From contig JAVBQU010000131.1 of NCBI GenBank assembly GCA_031548675.1, positions 1 to 12,555 on the forward strand: a stretch of DNA of 12,555 nt, in the 5' to 3' direction. The number at the start of each line of letters is the position of its first letter. The first letter of the stretch is position 1. The DNA is from JAVBQU01 sp031548675. Lineage in GTDB: Bacteria > Bacteroidota > Bacteroidia > Bacteroidales > P3. Below the pieces are notes generated by a model, which was given only the letters and a program-made list of their open reading frames with translations, did no database searches and was not told the DNA's origin. A program made the position numbers and the translations under genes. Below are positions 1 through 6,814 of this stretch, piece after piece.

Positions 1-2
1 CT

Positions 3-50
3 TCCATTGTAGGTAAAGCTGGGTTTATAAATGCAAAAATAGGAAATTAA
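3..50 (+). CDS. Possible 3' end of an upstream gene (partial)
   Basis: One forward frame is open from the window edge and ends at TAA 48-50, giving the C-terminal residues SIVGKAGFINAKIGN. Fifteen codons are too few to identify a family, and an open frame of this length can occur by chance. If real, it is the tail of a gene whose stop overlaps the first bases of the pstS promoter. Sequence upstream of the window would settle it. Confidence 0.25.
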   Translation, partial: SIVGKAGFINAKIGN

Positions 51-102
51 CTAAAATGTAACAATATTGTTTCCTTCCTGTAATAATTCGGTTCTATTTT
101 TG
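47..102 (+). promoter_or_regulatory. Pho-box-like promoter of pstS
   Basis: TGT triplets start at 57, 68 and 79, an exact 11-bp period, within TGTAACA, TGTTTCC and TGTAATA. A Bacteroidota -7 box, TATTTTTG, lies at 95-102, 16 bp after the start of the third TGT. There is no TTTG at the usual -33 position; the repeats occupy that space. The same layout occurs before pstA with 53 of 65 positions identical, without gaps (47-111 against 3753-3817). PhoB-family regulators are known to bind direct repeats with 11-bp spacing and to replace the -35 element. That a PhoB homologue binds here is inferred. Transcription should start near 107-109, giving a leader of about 100 nt. Confidence 0.75.
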
Positions 103-205
103 CATCGTAAAATAACAATAATTAAAACCACGACTCAATAAATAGGTTTCAAGGATGAACCTGCATACTTGCCGACTTGTTTATAGGGTAGTAAAACAAA
201 ACAAA

Positions 206-1021
206 ATGAAAAAAGTAATTTTAACTGCCGTCATTGCAATCAGTACATTATTTGCCGTTGAAGCACAAAAAATCAAAGGTTCTGATACTATGCTTCCTTT
301 ATCACAGAAAGAAGCTGAAAGCTTTATGAAATCAAACCCTTCTCAAAAAATAACTGTAACCGGAGGTGGGAGCGGGGTAGGTATCTCAGCTCTTATAGCA
401 GGAACTACCGATTTGGCTCAGGCTTCGCGGCGTATTAAATTTGATGAAAAACAAAAACTGCAAGAAGGCGGTAAAACGGTAAAAGAAGTGATTGCGGCTT
501 ACGATGCTTTGGCAATAGTTGTACATCCATCCAACAAAGTAAAAAATCTAACACGCGAACAATTGGAAGGTATTTTTACCGGAAAAATTAAAAATTGGAA
601 AGAAGTAGGAGGAGATGATATGAAGATAATACCCTATTCCCGCGAAACTTCATCAGGAACGTATGAATTTTTTAAAGAAAGCGTTTTGAAAAACAAAAAC
701 TATATGAGCGGTATTATGAGCATGCCTGCAACCGGTGCTATTATCCAATCCATCAGCCAAACCAAAGGAGCTATCGGGTATGTAGGGCTGGCTTATATTA
801 ACAAATCGGTAAAAACTATACATGTTTCATATGATAAAGGTAAAACCTATGTTGAACCTTCGGTAGCCAATGCTAAAAACAAAACTTATCCCATTGTACG
901 TCCGTTATATTATTATTATGAAGCAAAATCGGAAAAAATAGTAAAACCGTATTTGGATTATGTTCTTTCTTCAGCCGGACAGCAAATTGTATCTCAAATA
1001 GGCTATATCACCATAAAATAA
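206..1021 (+). CDS. pstS: Phosphate ABC transporter, periplasmic phosphate-binding protein PstS
   Basis: This protein binds inorganic phosphate in the periplasm and delivers it to the PstC/PstA channel. The 271-residue product starts with a signal peptide (MKKVILTAVIAISTLFAVEA, cleavage probably after A20). There is no lipobox cysteine, so it should be soluble. The PstS ligand-binding elements appear in order: GSDT at 25-28, GGGSG at 53-57, TTDLAQASRR at 67-76 with the aspartate at 69, and RETSSGT at 146-152, matching the Arg/Ser/Gly/Thr loop that holds phosphate in E. coli PstS. It is shorter than E. coli PstS, as is common in Bacteroidota. I chose ATG 206 over an in-frame ATG at 155 because 206 begins directly with a signal peptide, whereas the extra 17 residues do not look like one. 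pstC follows after 89 bp containing a perfect inverted repeat. Confidence 0.95.
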   Translation: MKKVILTAVIAISTLFAVEAQKIKGSDTMLPLSQKEAESFMKSNPSQKITVTGGGSGVGISALIAGTTDLAQASRRIKFDEKQKLQEGGKTVKEVIAAYDALAIVVHPSNKVKNLTREQLEGIFTGKIKNWKEVGGDDMKIIPYSRETSSGTYEFFKESVLKNKNYMSGIMSMPATGAIIQSISQTKGAIGYVGLAYINKSVKTIHVSYDKGKTYVEPSVANAKNKTYPIVRPLYYYYEAKSEKIVKPYLDYVLSSAGQQIVSQIGYITIK

Positions 1022-1031
1022 TTTATTTACC

Positions 1032-1086
1032 ATATAGACACATAGGAATCATAACTTAAAATCTATGAGCAACTATGTGTCTATAT
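1032..1086 (+). repeat. Perfect 14-bp inverted repeat between pstS and pstC
   Basis: ATATAGACACATAG at 1032-1045 is exactly complementary to CTATGTGTCTATAT at 1073-1086, with a 27-nt loop. No run of T follows the right arm, so it is not a classic intrinsic terminator. In the transcript it would form a stem just after the pstS stop. In binding-protein transporter operons such intercistronic stems often protect the upstream mRNA and raise binding-protein output relative to the membrane subunits; that role here is inferred. It could also be a copy of a dispersed palindromic repeat. Confidence 0.8.
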
Positions 1087-1110
1087 TCTTAAAATATAAG
1101 CAAAATAACA

Positions 1111-2310
1111 ATGAAGAAATTCTTTGAACGCATTATAGAAGGGATATTTACTTTGAGCGGAGGTATTACCAGTATTGTAATTCTGCTTATTATTATATTC
1201 CTATTCAAAGAAGGATTCGGATTATTCAAAAGTCCGGTAGTAGAAAAAGGATATGCTCTCTGCATGCATTCCGATAATTCTGTCCAAAAACTCAGTTCTC
1301 ATCAAATCAAGCAAATATTTGATGGAGAAATTGAGAATTGGAAACAGTTGGGGGGAGCAGATCAGGGGATAATGCTGTTTCGTTTCGATGAAATTTTTTC
1401 TTTGTATTCCGATGAAGAATTGGGCGAGAATTATTCGCTTTTACCTCAGAAATTGGGAGAAGTAATAGCACAAAACCCTAATATAATAGCTTTTTTACCC
1501 GAAAAATATTTACCCCAAAATAATAATGCAGTAAAAATACAGCCTTCTGAAACTATTTCTATCCTTGATTTTTTTGGAGGAAAAGAATGGATTCCTACTG
1601 CTACACCCTCTGCACAATTTGGTGTATTACCTTTGATATTAGGAACTCTTTGGGTAAGTATTTTTGCCATACTTATAGCTTTGCCGCTGGGCTTGGGAGT
1701 TGCTATTTATTTGTCAGAATTATCCAATGAAAGAATCCGAAAATTATTGAAGCCGGCTATTGAATTGCTGGCAGGAATTCCGTCTGTTGTTTATGGATTT
1801 TTTGGCTTGGTGGTGTTGGTTCCCTTAATTCAAAAGACACTGCATTTACCTGTAGGAGAAACTGCTTTTGCAGGAAGTTTAATACTAGCCATTATGGCAT
1901 TGCCTACTATCATTACCATTGCCGAAGATGCGATGAGAAATACACCGAGGGCTATGCGGGAAGCCAGTTTGGCATTAGGTGCTACCAAGTGGCAGACTAT
2001 TTATAAAGTAGTAGTTCCTTACGCTTCATCAGGCATTTCTGCTGCCGTAGTGTTAGGAATCGGGCGTGCCATAGGAGAAACCATGGCGGTATTGATGGTA
2101 ACAGGAAACGCTGCCGTGATGCCGCATTCGTTATTTCAATCCGTGCGGACTATTCCGGCAACTATTGCAGCCGAACTGGGCGAAGCTCCTGCGGGCGGAG
2201 CACATTATCAGGCTTTATTTATGTTAGGCTGTATACTGTTTATCATAACCATGATAATAAGTATTTCCGCAGAAGTGATTTCGAAGCGAAAACATAAACA
2301 AGGCGTGTAA
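1111..2310 (+). CDS. pstC: Phosphate ABC transporter permease PstC with PstS-like periplasmic insert
   Basis: This is one of the two inner-membrane subunits of the phosphate channel. The 399 residues are about 80 more than E. coli PstC. The first membrane helix spans about 17-38. Residues about 40-168 are a periplasmic segment, and the usual permease core follows from about 169 with several helices. The EAA cytoplasmic loop that contacts the ATPase is visible at 285-303 (EASLALGATKWQTIYKVVVP). FFGGKEWIPT at 154-163 corresponds to the Trp-Pro region normally found after helix 1. Between helix 1 and that point, residues 61-82 align with PstS 115-136 (shared Q, IF, G, I, NWK, GG; 11 of 22 identical) and residues about 115-143 resemble PstS 180-207. 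The RxxSSGT phosphate loop of PstS is not conserved here. The gene lies downstream of pstS and probably shares its promoter. Confidence 0.92.
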   Translation: MKKFFERIIEGIFTLSGGITSIVILLIIIFLFKEGFGLFKSPVVEKGYALCMHSDNSVQKLSSHQIKQIFDGEIENWKQLGGADQGIMLFRFDEIFSLYSDEELGENYSLLPQKLGEVIAQNPNIIAFLPEKYLPQNNNAVKIQPSETISILDFFGGKEWIPTATPSAQFGVLPLILGTLWVSIFAILIALPLGLGVAIYLSELSNERIRKLLKPAIELLAGIPSVVYGFFGLVVLVPLIQKTLHLPVGETAFAGSLILAIMALPTIITIAEDAMRNTPRAMREASLALGATKWQTIYKVVVPYASSGISAAVVLGIGRAIGETMAVLMVTGNAAVMPHSLFQSVRTIPATIAAELGEAPAGGAHYQALFMLGCILFIITMIISISAEVISKRKHKQGV

Positions 2311-2388
2311 AAAGCTTTGATTATGTGTATTTAATAAAGAGTTTAAACAAAAGGAATAACACATTTTTTATAATGTCTTGACTTTTTG

Positions 2389-2414
2389 TTACTTTTGGGT
2401 TAAGCCAAAAGTAA
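2389..2414. repeat. Hairpin between convergent pstC and nucleoid-protein genes
   Basis: TTACTTTTGG at 2389-2398 pairs perfectly with CCAAAAGTAA at 2405-2414 around a 6-nt loop. It sits 79 bp after the pstC stop and 104 bp from the end of the opposing gene, a usual place for a bidirectional terminator. Neither strand has a clear U-tract directly after the stem, so termination is possible but not shown. Similar GTTACTTTTGG palindromes are, as far as I recall, widespread between Bacteroidota genes. Confidence 0.55.
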
Positions 2415-2436
2415 AATATCATTGAGCTACATATTT

Positions 2437-2466
2437 ATTTATGATGACATTTTTGTTTTCATAAAT
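2437..2466. repeat. Second intergenic hairpin, 8-bp stem
   Basis: ATTTATGA at 2437-2444 pairs with TCATAAAT at 2459-2466 around a 14-nt loop. With the hairpin at 2389 it fills the gap between the two convergent genes. The stem is AT-only, so it is weak and may be chance. No other element is visible in 2311-2517. Confidence 0.35.
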
Positions 2467-2517
2467 CTTAAAGGGGTAAGGATAAAATGTTAATTTTCAA
2501 AGAAATAATACTTCCTT

Positions 2518-3558
2518 TTAATTTTCCTCTTTATAATATACTTTATAAAATTTCCCCTTATTATCTTCGCCTTGCTCAATTAATTCGCGGTCTCCATGTA
2601 TATAGATGTGGAAATTCTTATCTAATTTTATCACGCTTTTCAATATCCGTGCCTGTTTCTTTACAGCACTTTCAGAAATAGAAAAATTATCTATAATTTC
2701 TACATCAAAGTTTTCCTGAAACTCCTTTTTGTAATGATTAAAGCTTTGGATAACTTCGGGCTGAGAGATAACTTCGTTGGTAAAATTTTCCATGTCGAAA
2801 CTATCATTTTCTTTAAAAAACTTTACAGACTTATTCAATAAATCCACTTGGTCGGCTTTCGAAATATCGAATTGCTGGGGTAACTCATCTTTGATAAAGT
2901 GCTTGGTAAGCGAAAGCAGATTTTGAGTGTTATAATATTCATCTTTGCGTTGGCGGATATGCAGAAAATCATCTATCCAGTATTGAGCCTCTATGCCTTT
3001 ATTGGTGTTGTCGACAATGGAAACCATAAAACCGTTTTCTTGTTCTTTGTTGAAAATCAAACAACCTTTATCCAATTTATTAATATTGATTCCTTGTTCG
3101 CTTTCGATATCAAAATTTTCTTCTGATTGGAGGACTTTTAAAAAGGTATCTTTATTTTCCGATTTAAATAACCCTACCGCGTCCACTGCTTCTCCCTCTA
3201 CTATGCAATCTTCAAAAAAGACGACATAAAATTCGCCGCCTTTTATTTTCGGATGAACGCTTTGTTCATACAAATGCTTGGCAAGATTTTTAGACTGCTC
3301 AAGTAAAGATTCCGGATTGTCGAAAATTTCTGATACAAAACCATAAACTTCATTGTATTTCAAATCGCTATCGTGGTAGAAATTATAAAATTCTTGTGCT
3401 TTGGTAAATGGATGAGAGAAATAATTTACCAAAATAAGTTCCATTTCTCCATTTATGTCCATCGTAGATTTAGAACAATAAACAGGTTCATCATTATTTT
3501 TATTTCCGACAAAATGCAGGGCAAGCGTTTCTATTTTAGCGTCTTCTAATCGTATCAT
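2518..3558 (-). CDS. NdpA/YejK-type nucleoid-associated protein
   Basis: The 346-residue protein matches my recollection of the 37-kDa nucleoid-associated protein family (NdpA, YejK). Indicators are the start MIRLEDAKIETLALHFVGNK, the early ELILVNYFSHPF stretch, a GGEFYVVFFED strand at about 107-117 and the length, close to family members. There is no signal peptide or membrane segment, so it is cytoplasmic. It is acidic and rich in charged helices. Family members bind the nucleoid, but their exact role is unclear. It is transcribed against the pst genes and splits pstC from pstA. A -7-like box lies 85 bp upstream. ATG 3558 (CAT at 3556-3558) is the natural start because the family N-terminus begins there. 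No link to phosphate is evident. Confidence 0.8.
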   Translation of the reverse strand: MIRLEDAKIETLALHFVGNKNNDEPVYCSKSTMDINGEMELILVNYFSHPFTKAQEFYNFYHDSDLKYNEVYGFVSEIFDNPESLLEQSKNLAKHLYEQSVHPKIKGGEFYVVFFEDCIVEGEAVDAVGLFKSENKDTFLKVLQSEENFDIESEQGININKLDKGCLIFNKEQENGFMVSIVDNTNKGIEAQYWIDDFLHIRQRKDEYYNTQNLLSLTKHFIKDELPQQFDISKADQVDLLNKSVKFFKENDSFDMENFTNEVISQPEVIQSFNHYKKEFQENFDVEIIDNFSISESAVKKQARILKSVIKLDKNFHIYIHGDRELIEQGEDNKGKFYKVYYKEEN

Positions 3559-3642
3559 TTATGGAATTATATGCGTTTTAAGTATTGAAATCTTGTGTAT
3601 ATTGAATTTTTTAATTCTTCGTTGGATGCGAAATTAATCATA

Positions 3643-3650
3643 CAAATGTA
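3643..3650 (-). promoter_or_regulatory. -7 box for the nucleoid-protein gene
   Basis: On the minus strand, 3650-3643 reads TACATTTG, a full match to the Bacteroidota TAnnTTTG element. Transcription would start near 3637, leaving a leader of about 80 nt before ATG 3558. The nearest upstream TTTG (3666-3663) is only 12 bp away instead of about 19-20, so the -33 element is weak or absent. Confidence 0.45.
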
Positions 3651-3752
3651 GAAATTATATTTCAAAACCCTGTAAATATTTTCTACGAATTCTTGTATTG
3701 TAGATACAAAAGGATTGGCATAATGAAAAAAGTAAAAGTAACAATCATCTTC

Positions 3753-3808
3753 TTAACTAAAATGTAACAAGATTGTTTCTTCACTGTAATATCAGGGCTT
3801 TAATTTTG
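3753..3808 (+). promoter_or_regulatory. Pho-box-like promoter of pstA
   Basis: TGT triplets start at 3763, 3774 and 3785 (11-bp period), and TAATTTTG at 3801-3808 is the -7 box. All distances equal those before pstS, and the -7 flank TTTTGCA plus CGTAAA is shared. Transcription should start near 3813-3815, so the pstA leader is only about 12-15 nt. This explains how pstA can be expressed separately from pstSC. Control by a PhoB-type regulator is inferred from the repeat spacing and the genes served. Confidence 0.75.
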
Positions 3809-3826
3809 CAGCGTAAAGTAAAATAT

Positions 3827-4681
3827 ATGAACCGGAAAATAACACAAAAAATAGCATTTAGCATTTTTACTCTATTGGGCATAGTGGTGGTGGGAATCTT
3901 ATTTTGGATATTGGGATTTATTATCTACAATGGAATCGGTGTAATCGATTGGAAATTTTTGACAACCGCACCTACAGAAGGCATGACTTCAGGGGGAATA
4001 TTTCCTGCTATTGTGGGTACGCTTTGCTTGATGATAGGCAGCATGATTTTTGCTTTTCCCATAGGCGTAATGTCGGGGATTTATATGAATGAATATGCCG
4101 GAAACGGTTGGTTGGTAAGATTTATCCGTGTAATGACCAATAATTTAAGCAGCATCCCTTCCATTGTTTTTGGTTTGTTTGGGATGGCATTGTTTGTAAA
4201 TACTTTAGGCTTTGGCGACTCCATTATTGCAGGGTCATTTACTTTGGGATTGCTGGTTCTTCCTTTAATCATACGCACAACAGAAGAAGCCTTAAAAGCC
4301 ATCCCCGATTCATACCGGACGGGGAGCTTAGCATTGGGAGCCTCTAAATTGCAAACCATAAGACGGGTGGTTTTACCGATGGCTTTTCCTAATATTATAA
4401 CAGGCTTAATACTTTCTATCGGAAGAGTCTCTGGCGAAACAGCTCCTATCCTTTTTACAGTAGCTGCCTATTTTCTCCCCAAATTACCACACAGCATTTT
4501 TGATCAGGTAATGGCATTGCCTTACCATTTGTATGTAATAGCTACAAGCGGAACCGATATAGAAGCTTCGCGTCCCATTGCTTACGGAACAGCTTTGGTA
4601 TTGATTGCAATTGTTCTATTAATGAATATTTTAGCAGGTGTATTACGACGGTATTTCGGAAAGAAAGTAAAAATCCACTAG
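3827..4681 (+). CDS. pstA: Phosphate ABC transporter permease PstA
   Basis: This is the second channel subunit of the Pst transporter, partner of PstC in the inner membrane. At 284 residues it has the usual PstA length. A helix at about 10-35 is followed by a short periplasmic part with WKFLTTAPTEGMTSGGIFPAI (42-62, a typical PstA segment), then five further helices. The EAA loop lies at 166-184 (GSLALGASKLQTIRRVVLP) and SGETAPILFT at 202-211 is characteristic. I chose ATG 3827; an in-frame TTG at 3773 lies inside the Pho-like box upstream of the predicted transcript start and cannot be used from that promoter. No pstB or phoU follows; instead there are 620 bp of non-coding DNA. The ATPase must be encoded outside the window. 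Confidence 0.95.
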   Translation: MNRKITQKIAFSIFTLLGIVVVGILFWILGFIIYNGIGVIDWKFLTTAPTEGMTSGGIFPAIVGTLCLMIGSMIFAFPIGVMSGIYMNEYAGNGWLVRFIRVMTNNLSSIPSIVFGLFGMALFVNTLGFGDSIIAGSFTLGLLVLPLIIRTTEEALKAIPDSYRTGSLALGASKLQTIRRVVLPMAFPNIITGLILSIGRVSGETAPILFTVAAYFLPKLPHSIFDQVMALPYHLYVIATSGTDIEASRPIAYGTALVLIAIVLLMNILAGVLRRYFGKKVKIH

Positions 4682-4729
4682 CAGAGGAGAAAACCTTTTA
4701 ACCAAATTCGATATAATTTTATTTGTTAT

Positions 4730-5124
4730 CAATGCCGCAGGCATTGCATGTATATAGAAATAGAATTAAACCATAATTGTACGACCCAAAGGGCAATATC
4801 TACTCCTGCTCGTATATGCCTTAACAGGCAATTGCACACATTTTTTATCTATTTTTCGATTGATGTATAAGTCCTAGCGGACAAATTTATTGCCCATCGG
4901 GCATTGATATCAATAGAAATATATTTAATCTTTTCTTTTTTTGTCCGTCCGGACATAAATTAGTATTGATTTTACATGATTGTAATCTGCTAAACAAGAG
5001 TTTTTTGCTCCTGCAACTTGCAGCAGTCCGCCCTCTGAAGAGGTAGAATATATGCCATCTTACGGTATTTGCTGCAAATAGGCAAACCGAGTTTGCGAGA
5101 TTAGCGAATCTAATCCTACGGATT
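4730..5124. repeat. Intergenic array of short, non-identical hairpins
   Basis: This fills most of the 620-bp gap between pstA and the porin gene. Perfect stems of 4-7 bp with 0-5-nt loops occur at 4730-4746 (CAATGCC/GGCATTG), 4817-4830 (TGCCT/AGGCA), 4871-4882 (GTCC/GGAC), 4891-4903 (TGCCC/GGGCA), 4903-4914 (ATTGATATCAAT), 4942-4955 (TGTCCG/CGGACA), 5011-5023 (CTGCAA/TTGCAG), 5032-5043 (CCTCT/AGAGG), 5066-5080 (TATTTGC/GCAAATA), 5082-5096 (GCAAAC/GTTTGC), 5099-5115 (GATTAG/CTAATC) and 5112-5124 (AATCC/GGATT). The stems are richer in GC than the surroundings and differ from one another. No open frame of note crosses the region. Elsewhere in 4682-5301 I see nothing I can name, including no clear TAnnTTTG promoter for the porin. 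Confidence 0.65.
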
Positions 5125-5301
5125 TAAGAATACAAAGAGATCAATCTTTTAGAAATTTTTTATCTCAAAATCTGGCTTATGTGTATTATAATGTAGTAAA
5201 GATAAAAATTCTTTCTGCATTAAATCAATAAATTAATAAATATTTCATGCTGTGGTTAACATTTATTAGACTCCCCTTGTTATATATGGAATCAAAATAA
5301 A

Positions 5302-6552
5302 ATGACCATGAAATTATTCAAATTAACCATCCTGATACTATTGCTTGTATCTACAAAAGGGTTTTCCCAACAAATACAATACAATAAAAATTTATCGGAC
5401 ACTTCAAGCATTTCCAAAAAAATAAATGCAGGAGAACGGAATGTATTTTTAGATCCGGAGTCTCCCCATTTTATCTTTGTTAGTGCAAATCAAAATTTTA
5501 TTTTTGGCATGGGAGGAGTTATAAATATGACAGCCCTTTATGACTTTAATGGATTGGTTAATAATGTAGATTTTGTTACCGCAGATATTCCTGTGCCGAC
5601 AAACACCTTGTCGCAAGACCGCCGTTATGGATTTGGGTTAGGACAATCTAAACTATATTTTAAGCTGGTAGGAGATGATGAACGCTTAGGGCGGATTATT
5701 GCATATATAGATGGAGATTTTCGGGGAATAGATAATGCTTTTAGAATGAGGCAGGCTTATGTTAGTGTAGGAGATTTTCTGATAGGACAGACTTGGTCTA
5801 CTTTTATGGATTTGGATGCAGCTATTCCAACCATTGATGGAGAAGGACCTAATACACAAATAAGCACAAGACAGCCTATGATTAGATATTCTCATAAGTT
5901 TGGCTCCGTTTCCGGTGCAATAGCTTTGGAAATGCCTTCTCTGCCTACATTTGATAGCATCAGTCCCAATGCCGTGTCTACATATTCACGTATTCCCGAT
6001 ATCCCTCTAAGAATAAAATACGAATTTCCTTTCGGGCATGTTCAAACAGCAGGAGTTTTACGTAGTTTATCCTATAAAAATATATCAACTTCCGATATAC
6101 ACTCTGTATTTGGATGGGGTTTAAGCCTTAGCGGTTCATTCGATTTACCCACCAATACAAGCATCGTATACCAAGGAATTTACGGCAAAGGAATTACGAA
6201 TTACATTCAGGATTTATCTTCTTTGAATTTTGATTTAATTCCTATTCCGTCTAATCCCGACAAATTAGAGGCTGTACCTATGTATGGCGGTTATGTGGGC
6301 ATTCAGCAATATCTAAATAAAAAAGAGACGCTTTATTCTGATTGGGTGGTTGGTTATGCACATCTAGGTTCAGATGAATTGAAATCATCTGTAAATTATA
6401 AATATACATTTTACAGTGCGTTAAATATTTTATGGGATTTTATTCCATCAGCCACAGTAGGCATTGAATATTTGGCAGGCTTAAAAGTGTTGGAAAACAA
6501 TGACAGGGGAACAGCCCACCGGATTGATATGCTGTTTAAATATTCATTTTAA
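5302..6552 (+). CDS. Outer-membrane porin, DcaP-like
   Basis: The 416-residue protein has a signal peptide (about 1-22, KLFKLTILILLLVSTKGFSQ), a short polar N-terminal stretch, and then alternating beta strands up to a C-terminal aromatic residue (YSF), the usual signal for outer-membrane insertion. Features that recall DcaP-family porins are the MRQAYVSVGDFLIGQTWSTF stretch (149-168), PTIDGEGPN (176-184) and RQPMIRY (190-196). Such porins form passive channels for small, often anionic solutes. The substrate here is unknown; its place after pstA raises phosphate as an option, but no Pho-like box precedes it. ATG 5308 is an alternative start two codons later (MKLFK). No U-tract terminator follows. 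Confidence 0.78.
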   Translation: MTMKLFKLTILILLLVSTKGFSQQIQYNKNLSDTSSISKKINAGERNVFLDPESPHFIFVSANQNFIFGMGGVINMTALYDFNGLVNNVDFVTADIPVPTNTLSQDRRYGFGLGQSKLYFKLVGDDERLGRIIAYIDGDFRGIDNAFRMRQAYVSVGDFLIGQTWSTFMDLDAAIPTIDGEGPNTQISTRQPMIRYSHKFGSVSGAIALEMPSLPTFDSISPNAVSTYSRIPDIPLRIKYEFPFGHVQTAGVLRSLSYKNISTSDIHSVFGWGLSLSGSFDLPTNTSIVYQGIYGKGITNYIQDLSSLNFDLIPIPSNPDKLEAVPMYGGYVGIQQYLNKKETLYSDWVVGYAHLGSDELKSSVNYKYTFYSALNILWDFIPSATVGIEYLAGLKVLENNDRGTAHRIDMLFKYSF

Positions 6553-6615
6553 GAATATGCCTGCTTGGGTTTGAGCCTACTATAATCTGTATAAGCTTTT
6601 GCACAATATATTTGA

Positions 6616-6647
6616 TTTGCAGCTTGTAACAATTTTGACTATCTTTG
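6616..6647 (+). promoter_or_regulatory. Bacteroidota-type promoter for the lipoprotein/VWA unit
   Basis: TTTG at 6616-6619 and TATCTTTG at 6640-6647 are 20 bp apart, a full match to the TTTG-N19/20-TAnnTTTG pattern. Transcription should begin near 6652-6655, giving a leader of about 155 nt before ATG 6811. Confidence 0.65.
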
Positions 6648-6656
6648 TTTTTTAAA

Positions 6657-6698
6657 CTTTGATTTGATATTTCTCTATAAACAAAATAAAAATCAAAG
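6657..6698 (+). other. Stem-loop in the leader of the lipoprotein gene
   Basis: CTTTGATTT at 6657-6665 is complementary to AAATCAAAG at 6690-6698 with a 24-nt loop. It lies at the very 5' end of the predicted transcript, where such stems often protect mRNA. It is AT-rich and does not match a riboswitch I know. Confidence 0.45.
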
Positions 6699-6769
6699 CT
6701 TTACGTTTATTTTTTATTTCGATAAATACAGTAAATATTTTTTGATAACCATGCAGTCATTTTTATAAA

Positions 6770-6814
6770 ATGAAGAAGATTGCAGGGTTGTTTTTTTATG
6801 AATTTGACAAATGA
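6770..6814 (+). CDS. Possible 14-codon leader ORF overlapping the lipoprotein start
   Basis: ATG 6770 opens a frame encoding MKKIAGLFFYEFDK and ends in TGA 6812-6814, overlapping the lipoprotein ATG 6811 as ATGA. Such overlap usually allows translational coupling. Against it: it is very short, AT-rich leaders produce such frames by chance, and no ribosome-binding site is evident. Confidence 0.25.
   Translation: MKKIAGLFFYEFDK

Noticed and set aside
155..205. Longer start for PstS at ATG 155
   Set aside because: The added 17 residues do not resemble a signal peptide, while ATG 206 begins one directly.
2487..3229. Forward frames opposite the nucleoid-protein gene
   Set aside because: They are short, lack family features and lie entirely or mostly within the well-supported minus-strand gene.
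3723..3767. Mini-ORF encoding MKKVKVTIIFLTKM before pstA, resembling the PstS N-terminus
   Set aside because: It ends inside the Pho-like box and lies upstream of the predicted transcript start; AT-rich DNA often gives such a frame.
3773..3826. Longer start for PstA at TTG 3773
   Set aside because: It lies inside the Pho-like repeats, upstream of the predicted transcript start; ATG 3827 gives the usual PstA N-terminus.
5180..5200. TGT triplets before the porin as a third Pho box
   Set aside because: Spacing is 10 or 12 bp, not 11, and no TAnnTTTG follows.
6625..6647. TGTAACAAT before TATCTTTG, similar to the Pho-like boxes
   Set aside because: Only one TGT is present, no 11-bp repeats exist, and the distance to the -7 box is 15 rather than 16. 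A normal -33 TTTG is present instead.
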